In this document: positions 7,208 through 14,517 of the stretch, one piece after another
Position numbering within the stretch: the first letter of the stretch is position 1
Layout of the letters: each line of letters begins with the position of its first letter
Origin: Lysobacter sp.
GTDB lineage: Bacteria > Pseudomonadota > Gammaproteobacteria > Xanthomonadales > Xanthomonadaceae
NCBI GenBank assembly: GCA_030151365.1
Contig: JASLDW010000054.1
Coordinates: 1-42,878, forward strand
Direction: 5' to 3'
Length of the DNA stretch: 42,878 nucleotides
The notes under the pieces: generated by a model
Databases searched by the model: none
Told to the model about the DNA's origin: nothing
The model's input: only the letters and a program-made list of their open reading frames with translations
Program-made: the position numbers and the translations under genes

Positions 7208-7807
7208 TTGGGTAGCGGATTGCTCGAACAGTTGATCGACGCGCTGCGGATCCTGCCCGGCGTGGGCCAGAAGAGCGCGCAACGCATGGCCTACCATGTG
7301 CTGGAACGCGACCGCGAAGGCGGCACGCGCCTGGCCGAGGCGCTGGCGGCGGCGGTGGAACGCATCGGTCATTGCAGGCGCTGTCGCGATTTCAGCGAAA
7401 CCGAGTTGTGCGCGACCTGCTCCAGCTCGGCGCGCGACGCCGAGCAACTGTGCGCGATCGAGTCGCCTGCGGATCGCCTGGCGATCGAAATGGCGACCGG
7501 CTATCGCGGCCTGTATTTCGTCCTGCAGGGGCGCCTGAGTCCGCTCGACGGCATCGGCCCGCGCGAACTCGGGCTCGACCAGCTCGCCGATCGCCTCGGC
7601 GAAGGCGAAGTGCGGGAACTCATCATCGCCACCAACCCGACGGTCGAAGGCGACGCCACCGCGCATTACCTGGCGCAGATCGCCCGCAAGCACGGCGTCC
7701 GTCCAAGCCGGCTCGCCCATGGCTTGCCGCTCGGCGGCGAGCTGGAATACGTCGATCGCGGCACGCTGGCGCACGCCTTCGGCAGCCGCGCCGAAATCCA
7801 GGAGTAA
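7208..7807 (+). CDS. recR: Recombination mediator protein RecR
   Basis: A 199-residue protein. It starts at TTG 7208 (MGSGLLEQLIDALRILPGVGQKSAQRMAYH), which aligns with the normal RecR start. The helix-hairpin-helix LPGVGQKSAQR is at residues ~15-25, the four-cysteine zinc finger CRRCRDFSETELCATC at ~57-72, and a Toprim domain follows (AIESPADRLAIE, ATNPTVEGDATAHYL). RecR works with RecO and RecF to load RecA at single-strand gaps; recO is also in this window (34483-35268). The gene follows ybaB by 16 bases in the usual dnaX-ybaB-recR unit. Confidence 0.96.
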   Translation: MGSGLLEQLIDALRILPGVGQKSAQRMAYHVLERDREGGTRLAEALAAAVERIGHCRRCRDFSETELCATCSSSARDAEQLCAIESPADRLAIEMATGYRGLYFVLQGRLSPLDGIGPRELGLDQLADRLGEGEVRELIIATNPTVEGDATAHYLAQIARKHGVRPSRLAHGLPLGGELEYVDRGTLAHAFGSRAEIQE

Positions 7808-7812
7808 CGAGC

Positions 7813-8166
7813 ATGTCCGAGACCATTTTCCACAAGATCATGCAGCGGCAGATCCCCGCCGACATCGTCTACGAGGACGACGACATGATCGCGTTCCGCG
7901 ACATCGCGCCGCAGGCGCCGGTGCACGTGCTGTTCGTGCCCAAGCGCGATTTCGCGACATTGAACGACGTGCCTGCCGATGCCGCGGACGTCATCGGCAA
8001 GCTGGCGGTTGCGGCAGCCGCGTACGCGAAGCGCGAAGGCTTCGACAAGTCGGGCTACCGGATCGTGATGAACTGCAATGGCGACGCCGGGCAGACCGTG
8101 TTCCAGATCCACCTGCACCTGCTCGCCGGCGCGCCGCTGGGGCATTTCGGTACGTCGGGGCGCTGA
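7813..8166 (+). CDS. HIT (histidine triad) family nucleotide-binding protein
   Basis: A 117-residue HinT-like protein from ATG 7813, five bases after recR. It starts SETIFHKIMQRQIPADIVYEDD and has FRDIAPQAPVHVLFVPK, both hallmarks of HinT (purine nucleoside phosphoramidase). The triad region reads QIHLHLLAG: the first histidine of the usual HxHxH is Gln98, while His100 (the nucleophile position) and His102 are kept. Hydrolysis of AMP-amide type substrates is the known family activity. The change at position 98 is conservative in position and may not abolish activity. It probably shares the dnaX-ybaB-recR transcript and converges on the TgpA gene with a 1-base gap. Confidence 0.93.
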   Translation: MSETIFHKIMQRQIPADIVYEDDDMIAFRDIAPQAPVHVLFVPKRDFATLNDVPADAADVIGKLAVAAAAYAKREGFDKSGYRIVMNCNGDAGQTVFQIHLHLLAGAPLGHFGTSGR

Positions 8167-8167
8167 T

Positions 8168-10096
8168 TCACGGTCGATGCGAGCGCAGCGCGCGAATCAG
8201 CGCCTTGCGTTCTTCGCCATCATCCGCCGCATAGCGCAACGCATTGAAGCGATCGATCAGCGTCGACAGTTCCGCTGCCGATTGCGGACGATTTGTCCTG
8301 ACACGCGCCAGCCAGGCGCGCGCCGTTTCGTGCGGTTCGCGCGCAAGCCCGAGTTTCGCGTAGCGACGATCCAGCCCGCGCCATGCGCGCAGCAACGGGT
8401 CGCGTATGCGCTCGCCACGTGCCAGCCACCACGCCGCGATCGCCAATGCGATGCCGGCGGCAATGGCGAACAACACGACCAGCATCGAAGACGACAGGCG
8501 CTCGATGCCGAAGCGCTTGAGCATCGTGGCCTGGCGCTCGGCATTGAAACCGAGCACGAAGTCGTTCCAGCCACGCCTCAGGTTGTCGCCGAAATTCCAG
8601 ATCGGGCGGACGTCGATCAGGTTGCCGAAAGCCCGGCCGGGCATGCGATCGGCGATGGTGTCGTAGACGCGCTCGGGTGCGACGGCCGCGGTGGGGTCGA
8701 CGCGCGTCCAGCCGCGTCCGGACAGCCACACTTCGGCCCAGGCGTGGGCATCGGAATTGCGGATCACCCAGTAATTGCCGACAGGATTGTGGTACCCGCC
8801 AACGTAGCCGGTGACCACGCGAGCGGGGATTCCGGCGCCACGCATCAACACCACGAAGGCGCTGCTGAACTGTTCGCAATAACCGGTGCGGCCCTGGAAC
8901 AGGAAATCGTCGATCCAGTCGCGACCGGGTTCGGGCACGCTCAGCGAATAGGCAAAATCCTTGTGGATCATCGCCAGTGCGCGCTGGATGATGGCGACGT
9001 CATTGCCACCGGCTTCGTTGCGCCATTGCCTGCCCAGCGCCAGCGTGCGCGGATTGCGAGCGGGCAGGGCCAGATTGGCGCGACGTTCGCCTGCTTCGAG
9101 CGCGGGATCGAAACTCACCGCCGGCGCTGCCTGCAGCCGCCAGCGCGTGAGTCCGGTCAGGGGCGTGATCGCGCGCAGGCTGGCGTCGCCACCCGACTGC
9201 GTGCCGTCGGGTCGCGACGTGGCGAATTCGAGCGTCGCCAGCAGGCGCTGGTCGCTGGGCTCGACGTCGAGCGTGTAGCGCCAGCGCACGGGCGCAAGGG
9301 ACAACTTCGGCGTGCCGGTCGCCGATGTCGGCGCCGGCGTCCACGTCCGGCCATCGAAATCGCGCAGGGTCATCGCCCGCCAGTACATTTCCTGCGGGCG
9401 CGGTGCCGGTCCGTCAAAGTGCGCGCGCATCGCCGGGGTGTCATCGTTCAATGCATCCAACCAGCGATCAGGCGTCATCGATTCGCCCAGGCCCGGCTTG
9501 GTCACCGCGCGATCCGGCAATCCCCATAGCGGCGATGCCAGGCGCGGGAACAACCAGAACGCGGCCAGGACCAATGGCAAGGCGAGCAGCAGCAATTTGC
9601 CGGCGGCGCGCAGTGAATCGAGCGGCGACCAGTCGACGAGATCGATGCCGGAATCGAGGTCGGCGAGCCGCAGCAATGTCGTCAATGCCGCCGCGATCGC
9701 GAGCGCGCCGAGAATCAGCGACAACGGTCCCTGGTCGAGCAGGTAGGTGGCGAATGGCGCGAACAGGCCGTATCCGAGCAGGCTGCGGGCATCGCGCACG
9801 TTGGCGGTTTCCGTCGGCTTGAGCGCCAGCATCATCGCCAGCAGGGCGCAGCCGGTATCGCGGCCGATGCTTCGATAGACCGAGAACACCGCGATCGCGA
9901 GTGCCAACGCCAAGACGATTTTCAGCAATGCGGGCAGGCGGCCCCGGGTGGACAGCGCCATGCTCAACAAGGCGATGGCGCCCACCGCGACTCCCACCAT
10001 CGGTTGCAGTTGCAGCAGCAGGGGCAGCAACAGCAATGCGGTCGTTGCGTACAGCCAGCGCCGGGTCGTGATGTCGAGCATGGCCATCGTGCTCAC
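8168..10096 (-). CDS. TgpA-type transglutaminase-like membrane protein (TgpA_N, transglutaminase core, DUF4129)
   Basis: A 642-residue protein if read from GTG 10096, which overlaps the DUF58 stop as GTGA; ATG 10087 or 10081 are alternatives. The N-terminal ~200 residues hold several membrane segments (LYATTALLLLPLLLQLQPMVG, KLLLLALPLVLAAFWLFP and others), followed by a periplasmic transglutaminase core with Cys407 (TGYCEQF), His451 (SDAHAWAEVW) and Asp467 (RVDPTAA). One more membrane helix (SMLVVLFAIAAGIALAIAAWW) leads into a cytoplasmic C-terminal DUF4129-like tail. Such proteins are known as TgpA in Pseudomonas aeruginosa, where the gene is essential, but their substrate is unknown. It is the last gene of a coupled MoxR-DUF58-TgpA operon. 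Confidence 0.9.
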   Translation of the reverse strand: MSTMAMLDITTRRWLYATTALLLLPLLLQLQPMVGVAVGAIALLSMALSTRGRLPALLKIVLALALAIAVFSVYRSIGRDTGCALLAMMLALKPTETANVRDARSLLGYGLFAPFATYLLDQGPLSLILGALAIAAALTTLLRLADLDSGIDLVDWSPLDSLRAAGKLLLLALPLVLAAFWLFPRLASPLWGLPDRAVTKPGLGESMTPDRWLDALNDDTPAMRAHFDGPAPRPQEMYWRAMTLRDFDGRTWTPAPTSATGTPKLSLAPVRWRYTLDVEPSDQRLLATLEFATSRPDGTQSGGDASLRAITPLTGLTRWRLQAAPAVSFDPALEAGERRANLALPARNPRTLALGRQWRNEAGGNDVAIIQRALAMIHKDFAYSLSVPEPGRDWIDDFLFQGRTGYCEQFSSAFVVLMRGAGIPARVVTGYVGGYHNPVGNYWVIRNSDAHAWAEVWLSGRGWTRVDPTAAVAPERVYDTIADRMPGRAFGNLIDVRPIWNFGDNLRRGWNDFVLGFNAERQATMLKRFGIERLSSSMLVVLFAIAAGIALAIAAWWLARGERIRDPLLRAWRGLDRRYAKLGLAREPHETARAWLARVRTNRPQSAAELSTLIDRFNALRYAADDGEERKALIRALRSHRP

Positions 10097-11070
10097 GGCG
10101 CCCGCTCCGGCAATCGAGCCAGCGCATCCAGGCAGGCATGGCGATGATGCGGCCCACGATCCGCAGGCAATGTTCGGCCAAGCGGCGGCCGCAACCCGTA
10201 GCGATGTCCATGGCGTTCGGCCAGTTCGACCCAATGCGCCAGCCGCGAAATCGCATGCTCCCAGGGGAGATGCCGCACGTCGTTCCAGTCGAGCAGGATG
10301 TCGGCGTCGACGCGTTGCACGTACTCGCGCGTCAACAGATGCGTGGCGCGCGCCGATGCCTTCCATGCGATCGCATGTGGCGCATCGCCGTGGCGATACG
10401 GTCGCAGCTGGTGGATGTCGTCGCCGGCCGATGCCGGTTTCGCGCGATGGCCACCTTCGCCGTGATCGGGCAATGGTGGGCCATTGACCTCGAGCGCCGG
10501 ATACACCAGCCAGCCCTGTCCCTGCCACAACCAGCTCCAGGCGCAGGCCAGGCCGAGAGGACGCGTGGTTGCCAGTTCCAGTCGGCCCGCGTCCAGCCAG
10601 CCGCGTTTTCCTGTTGGAACATGCAGCGTCGCGAACGTCGTTGCGCCCGGGGTCACTGCGGCAACGGCGCTTCCATCACTGCAATCCAGTTGCAGGCCAG
10701 TGCGCGCCCGCGCGTCGCTTGCCGCAAGGCCGATCCTGACCAGCAGGGATTCGCCGGCGTGTACCGATTCGGCATCGATCGAGACCACGCCCAGTCCGGA
10801 CAACTGCAGATGAGCGTAAACCAGGCTCGCCAGTCCCGCCGCCAGCAACAGCAGCGACACCAGCAGGGCGGGGTTGTTGTTGTAGTTGAGCGCGCCGAGG
10901 AACATCACGCCGACCAGCACGCCGTAGAACAGGCCGAATTTCGTCGGCAGCACGTAGACACGACGACGGTCGATCGTCATCGGCAACGGATCGACACGGC
11001 CGCGCCGGCGGATCCAATGTTCCAGTCGATGCCGGAACGCGGGGCGCCCGGCAGGCGCAGCGTCGTCCAT
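10093..11070 (-). CDS. DUF58 domain protein
   Basis: A 325-residue protein whose ATG overlaps the MoxR gene stop (ATGA) and whose stop overlaps the TgpA start (GTGA). Two hydrophobic helices lie near residues 46-85 (FGLFYGVLVGVMFLGAL; ALLVSLLLLAAGLASLVYAHL). The C-terminal half contains the DUF58 signature around GDDIHQLRPYRHGDAPHAIAWKASAR. In this family a von Willebrand-A-like fold usually binds a partner and is thought to work with the MoxR ATPase as a chaperone or metal-insertion device. The substrate here is unknown. The gene trio is conserved in many proteobacteria. Confidence 0.9.
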   Translation of the reverse strand: MDDAAPAGRPAFRHRLEHWIRRRGRVDPLPMTIDRRRVYVLPTKFGLFYGVLVGVMFLGALNYNNNPALLVSLLLLAAGLASLVYAHLQLSGLGVVSIDAESVHAGESLLVRIGLAASDARARTGLQLDCSDGSAVAAVTPGATTFATLHVPTGKRGWLDAGRLELATTRPLGLACAWSWLWQGQGWLVYPALEVNGPPLPDHGEGGHRAKPASAGDDIHQLRPYRHGDAPHAIAWKASARATHLLTREYVQRVDADILLDWNDVRHLPWEHAISRLAHWVELAERHGHRYGLRPPLGRTLPADRGPHHRHACLDALARLPERAP

Positions 11071-12020
11071 CAGTCGACCGGAACCGCCAGCAGCACCGAG
11101 CGCGCGAGGGCGCGGGCATCGCCGGCGTCGGCATTGGCGACGAGGCGATGCGCGGCAAGGTGCGGGAACAGCGCCTGCACGTCGTCGGGCAGCACGTGGC
11201 CGCGTCCGAGCAGGAGCGCATGCGCGCGCGCGGCGCGCAGCAGGGCCAGGCCCGCGCGTGGCGACAATCCGACGCGCACGCCGGGATGATTGCGGCTACG
11301 TGCGATCAGGGCCTGCAGGTAATCGATCAAGGCATCGCTGGCATGCACCTGCTGGACGGCGCTGCGGATCGCCAGCAGGTCGTCGCGACCCAGCTGCGGC
11401 CGTGCCTGCGAGATCAGCAAGCGGCGTTCCTCGCCGAGCAGCAATGCGCGCTCGGCCTCGGCATTGGGGTAACCCATCGAAATGCGCAGCAGGAAGCGAT
11501 CGAGTTGGGAATCGGGCAGGGGATAGGTGCCGACCAGGTCGACCGGGTTCTGCGTGGCGATCACGAAGAACGGTTCCGACAACGGGCGCGTCACGCCGTC
11601 GAGCGTGACTTGGCGCTCGGCCATCGCTTCCAGCAAGGCGCTCTGCGTGCGCGGCGGTGCGCGATTGATCTCGTCCGCCAGCAGGACGTGGGTAAACACC
11701 GGTCCGGGATGGAATTCGAAGCGCGAGGCCGGCGCATCGTAAATCGACACGCCGACGACGTCGGCGGGCAGCAGGTCGGAAGTGAACTGGATGCGCTGGA
11801 AATCGAGACCCAGTGTCGCCGCCAGCGCATGCGCGAGCGTGGTCTTGCCAAGGCCCGGCAGGTCCTCGATCAGCAGATGGCCGTCGGCGAGCAGGGCGAC
11901 GAAGGCGAGGCGCACCTCCAGCGGTTTGCCCAGTACCAGCTGGTTGACCTGCTGCTGGGCGGCTTCGAGGGCAGCCGCTTGCGCATCGGCAAGCGGTCGG
12001 GGCGGGCTGGCGGTGCGCAT
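11070..12020 (-). CDS. MoxR family AAA+ ATPase
   Basis: A 316-residue ATPase from ATG 12020. Walker A is LPGLGKTTLAHAL (residues ~54-66), Walker B LLADEINRAPPRTQSALLEAM (~118-138), sensor FFVIATQNPVDLVGTYPLPDSQLDRF (~156-181), all diagnostic for MoxR/RavA-type AAA+ chaperones. The C-terminal lid domain follows (GVRVGLSPRAGLALLRAARAHALL). It is followed by DUF58 and TgpA genes with 4-base overlaps and preceded at 21 bases by a small membrane protein. MoxR proteins are thought to help fold or activate a partner using ATP; the partner here is most likely DUF58 and/or TgpA. No strong ribosome site is visible before ATG 12020. Confidence 0.93.
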   Translation of the reverse strand: MRTASPPRPLADAQAAALEAAQQQVNQLVLGKPLEVRLAFVALLADGHLLIEDLPGLGKTTLAHALAATLGLDFQRIQFTSDLLPADVVGVSIYDAPASRFEFHPGPVFTHVLLADEINRAPPRTQSALLEAMAERQVTLDGVTRPLSEPFFVIATQNPVDLVGTYPLPDSQLDRFLLRISMGYPNAEAERALLLGEERRLLISQARPQLGRDDLLAIRSAVQQVHASDALIDYLQALIARSRNHPGVRVGLSPRAGLALLRAARAHALLLGRGHVLPDDVQALFPHLAAHRLVANADAGDARALARSVLLAVPVD

Positions 12021-12041
12021 CGGGGGGCTGGCTCCGGTGGT

Positions 12042-12389
12042 TCAGGCGGCGGTTTGCGCATCCAGGCGCTGGCGACCGGCATCGAGGCGGCTGCGCACGG
12101 CTTCCAGTTCGGCGATCCGGGCGTCCATCCCATGCTGTTGCAGCCACATCCGCTGGCGCAACAGATCGTGCAGGACATCGCGCAAGGCGGCATCGGCGTG
12201 GCTGGCGCTGGCGACGCCATCCAGTTGGCGACGGACGCGGGTCAGTTGCATTTCCAGGGCGTCGGCACTGTCCATCACCTCGCGGAGCAGGCTCCAGCGC
12301 TGGTGCTGGCGACGGCGTTGCGCCAAGAAGATGGCGACGGCGAGCGCGATCACCACCACGATGGCGGCGGGGAAGATGATGGGGTTCAA
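12042..12389 (-). CDS. Uncharacterised small membrane protein with a coiled-coil tail, first gene of the MoxR operon
   Basis: I do not recognise this family. From the proposed TTG start at 12389 it is 115 residues: a single membrane helix right at the N-terminus (PIIFPAAIVVVIALAVAIFLA, residues ~3-22), a basic stop-transfer patch RRRQHQR, then a highly charged helical region rich in Leu, Arg, Asp and Gln (EMQLTRVRRQLDGV; RLDAGRQRLDAQ) that could form a coiled coil. The frame stays open to 12515, but that longer version would place soluble residues before the helix and overlap the yceD promoter. It lies 21 bases before the MoxR gene on the same strand, so it probably belongs to that operon. 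The C-terminus is predicted to face the cytoplasm. Confidence 0.6.
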   Translation of the reverse strand: MNPIIFPAAIVVVIALAVAIFLAQRRRQHQRWSLLREVMDSADALEMQLTRVRRQLDGVASASHADAALRDVLHDLLRQRMWLQQHGMDARIAELEAVRSRLDAGRQRLDAQTAA

Positions 12390-12486
12390 AGATGGCCCTG
12401 CGTCCGGTTCCTGAACGGCAGTGTGTCGATAGCCCGGCTCCGGCGCAATCCGCGGGAAGTCACTCCTTGGCGGGGCGGGCAAATAT

Positions 12487-12515
12487 TTGACACTCCCCCT
12501 GTTCATCCTTAACAT
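12487..12515 (+). promoter_or_regulatory. Sigma-70 promoter of yceD-rpmF
   Basis: A perfect TTGACA at 12487-12492, a 17-base spacer and TAACAT at 12510-12515 (4 of 6). Predicted start is about 12522, only about four bases before the yceD ATG at 12526, and no Shine-Dalgarno sequence precedes that ATG. Confidence 0.75.
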
Positions 12516-12525
12516 TCATCAACTT

Positions 12526-13041
12526 ATGTCCTCGAAATTGCCCGATCAGGTCGATCCATGGCGCATGGTGTCGGCGCGGCGCGAGTTCGAGGGCAGGCTG
12601 GAGTTGGCGGAACTGCCACGGCTGGCCGGTCTGCTGATCGACGCGCAAGGCGAAGTCGCCTACCGCATCGCATTCGACCGTGATGCCCTGCAGATTGCCT
12701 ACGCCGCACTGGAAATCGACACCGCCTTGCCGCTGGAATGCCAGCGCAGCTTCGAGCGGTTCGAGCTTCCGGTGCAGGTGAGCCAACGCATCGCGTTCAT
12801 TCGCGACGAGGCCGAGGAAGCCGCATTGCCGCCGGGCTATGAAGCATGGCTGGTGGATGCGAGCGATTCGATCTCGCCCCGGGACCTGATCGAGGACGAA
12901 TTGATCCTCGCGGTGCCGGCGATACCGGTCAAGCCGGGGACCGAGGCCATGGAGGCCGAGTGGTCGCCCGACGAGGAAGAAACCGCGGCGGTCAATCCGT
13001 TTGCGGCACTGGCGGCGCTCCGGCGCGACCAGAAGGAATAA
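12526..13041 (+). CDS. yceD: YceD family (DUF177) protein, large-ribosomal-subunit RNA accumulation protein
   Basis: A 171-residue protein from ATG 12526 (MSSKLPDQVDPWRMVSARREFEG). Family features are the N-terminal EGRLELAELPRL segment, the C-terminal acidic motif SPRDLIEDELILAVPAIP near residues 123-140 and the final NPFAALAALR. YceD is linked to 23S rRNA processing or accumulation and is almost always encoded just before rpmF, as here (50 bases apart). A strong promoter sits immediately upstream, so the mRNA is predicted to have almost no leader. The upstream in-frame ATG-like start at 12487 would fall inside the promoter and is rejected. Confidence 0.93.
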   Translation: MSSKLPDQVDPWRMVSARREFEGRLELAELPRLAGLLIDAQGEVAYRIAFDRDALQIAYAALEIDTALPLECQRSFERFELPVQVSQRIAFIRDEAEEAALPPGYEAWLVDASDSISPRDLIEDELILAVPAIPVKPGTEAMEAEWSPDEEETAAVNPFAALAALRRDQKE

Positions 13042-13091
13042 CGTTCAGACGTCCGTTTCGGCGGACACCGATTTACCCAGGAGTTTGTCCC

Positions 13092-13286
13092 ATGGCTGTC
13101 CAGAAATCCCGCGTTTCCCCGTCCAAGCGTGGCATGCGCCGCGCGCACGATTCGCTGACGGCGAAGCAGCTGTCCACCGACCCGACCAGCGGCGAGACCC
13201 ACATCCGCCACCACGTCACTGCCGACGGTTACTACCGTGGCAAGAAGGTGCTGCCGTCCAAGACCAAGGTGGTCGAGGAAGATTGA
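13092..13286 (+). CDS. rpmF: 50S ribosomal protein L32
   Basis: A 64-residue basic protein, MAVQKSRVSPSKRGMRRAHDSL at the N-terminus, the invariant opening of bacterial L32, then a C-terminal part with GETHIRHHVTADGYYRGKKV. It lacks the four zinc-binding cysteines found in some L32 proteins, as is normal for Gammaproteobacteria. A good ribosome site (AGGAG at 13080-13084) precedes ATG 13092. The gene sits between yceD and fabH, the usual rpmF place linking ribosome and fatty acid synthesis genes. Confidence 0.97.
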   Translation: MAVQKSRVSPSKRGMRRAHDSLTAKQLSTDPTSGETHIRHHVTADGYYRGKKVLPSKTKVVEED

Positions 13287-13353
13287 TTTCGCCTTGGCGG
13301 AATCCGTCCCGGATGATCCGCCTGCATGCGGAATCCTCTGATGTAATCTGACA

Positions 13354-13380
13354 GGACGATGCTGCACTGCGGCGTCGTCC
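13354..13380. other. Hairpin between rpmF and fabH
   Basis: GGACGATGC (13354-13362) can pair with GGCGTCGTCC (13371-13380) to give a stem of about nine to ten pairs including one or two G-T pairs. It is followed by TTGTCG rather than a real T-run, so it may be a weak terminator or attenuator ahead of fabH. Only the pairing is observed. Confidence 0.35.
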
Positions 13381-13440
13381 TTGTCGTGCTTGCGGAAAAC
13401 GTTCCGGAAACCTCCCGTCCGGATCCAAGGAGTTCGATCG

Positions 13441-14433
13441 ATGGCTGATGTTGCTTCCTCTCGTGTGTACGCCCGCGTCGCCGGCACCGGCAGCGCGCTG
13501 CCGAAACAGGTGGTCACCAATGACGACCTGGCCAAGCGCGTCGACACCAGCGACGAATGGATCGCGACCCGCACCGGCATCCGCCAGCGCCACGTCGCCG
13601 GCGAGGGCGAGACCACCGTCAGCCTCGGCGAGGAAGCCGCCCGCAAGGCGATGGCCGTGGCCGGCGTCACTGCCGACGACATCGACCTGATCGTCTTCGG
13701 CACCACCACGCCCGACCTGATCTTCCCGTCCTCGGCCTGCCTGATGCAGGCGCGCCTAGGGATCGCCGGCTGCCCGGCCTTCGACGTCAACGCGGCCTGC
13801 TCCGGCTTCATCTACGCGATCTCGGTCGCCGACAAATTCGTCCGCAGCGGCGACGCCAAGTGCGCGCTGGTGGTCGGTTCGGAAACCCTGACCCGCATGG
13901 TCGACTGGAACGACCGCGGCACCTGCGTGCTGTTCGGCGATGGCGCCGGCGCCGTGGTGCTCAAGCCCGACGGCGAGACCGGCATCCTCAGCACCCACCT
14001 GCACGCCGATGGCGCCAAGAAGGAGCTGCTGTGGAACCCGGTCGGCGTCTCCGCCGGATTCAAGCCGGAAGAACCCAACGCAGGCGTCAAGGTCCTGATG
14101 ACCGGCAACGAAGTGTTCAAGCACGCGGTCAAGGCCCTCGATGGCCTGGTCGACGAGACGCTGGAGGCCAACGGCCTCGACCGCCACGACATCGACTGGC
14201 TGATCCCGCACCAGGCCAACCTGCGCATCATCGAAGCGACGGCCAAGCGCCTCGACATGCCGATGGACCGCGTGATCGTCACCGTCGACAAGCACGGCAA
14301 TACCTCGTCCGGCTCGGTGCCGTTGGCGCTGGACGCCGCCGTGCAGTCCGGCAAGGTCCAGCGCGGCCAGCTGCTGCTGCTGGAAGCCTTCGGCGGCGGC
14401 TTCACCTGGGGTTCGGTGCTGTTGCGCTACTGA
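13441..14433 (+). CDS. fabH: 3-oxoacyl-ACP synthase III (beta-ketoacyl-ACP synthase III)
   Basis: A 330-residue protein from ATG 13441, with AAGGAG at 13427-13432 as ribosome site; an upstream in-frame start at 13381 lacks family similarity. The catalytic triad is visible: Cys120 in DVNAACSGF, the His in WLIPHQANLRI and the Asn in KHGNTSSGS. The enzyme condenses acetyl-CoA (or another starter acyl-CoA) with malonyl-ACP to begin fatty acid synthesis in the cytoplasm. The DEWIATRTGIRQRH block is typical of FabH. It opens the fab cluster (fabH, fabD, fabG, acpP, fabF), which here is interrupted by a DUF535 gene. Confidence 0.96.
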   Translation: MADVASSRVYARVAGTGSALPKQVVTNDDLAKRVDTSDEWIATRTGIRQRHVAGEGETTVSLGEEAARKAMAVAGVTADDIDLIVFGTTTPDLIFPSSACLMQARLGIAGCPAFDVNAACSGFIYAISVADKFVRSGDAKCALVVGSETLTRMVDWNDRGTCVLFGDGAGAVVLKPDGETGILSTHLHADGAKKELLWNPVGVSAGFKPEEPNAGVKVLMTGNEVFKHAVKALDGLVDETLEANGLDRHDIDWLIPHQANLRIIEATAKRLDMPMDRVIVTVDKHGNTSSGSVPLALDAAVQSGKVQRGQLLLLEAFGGGFTWGSVLLRY

Positions 14434-14517
14434 GCGTGAATGGGCGACCGGTTCGCCCATCCAATAATGTGAAAAATATGTGAAACCTGTTGCAGTTACT
14501 GCATTGGGTGGTGGCGT

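Noticed and set aside
4687..7287. 866-codon open frame on the minus strand opposite dnaX, ybaB and tRNA-Ser
   Set aside because: It runs antisense to well-supported genes, crosses a tRNA and shows Arg/His-rich low-complexity content typical of GC-rich shadows.
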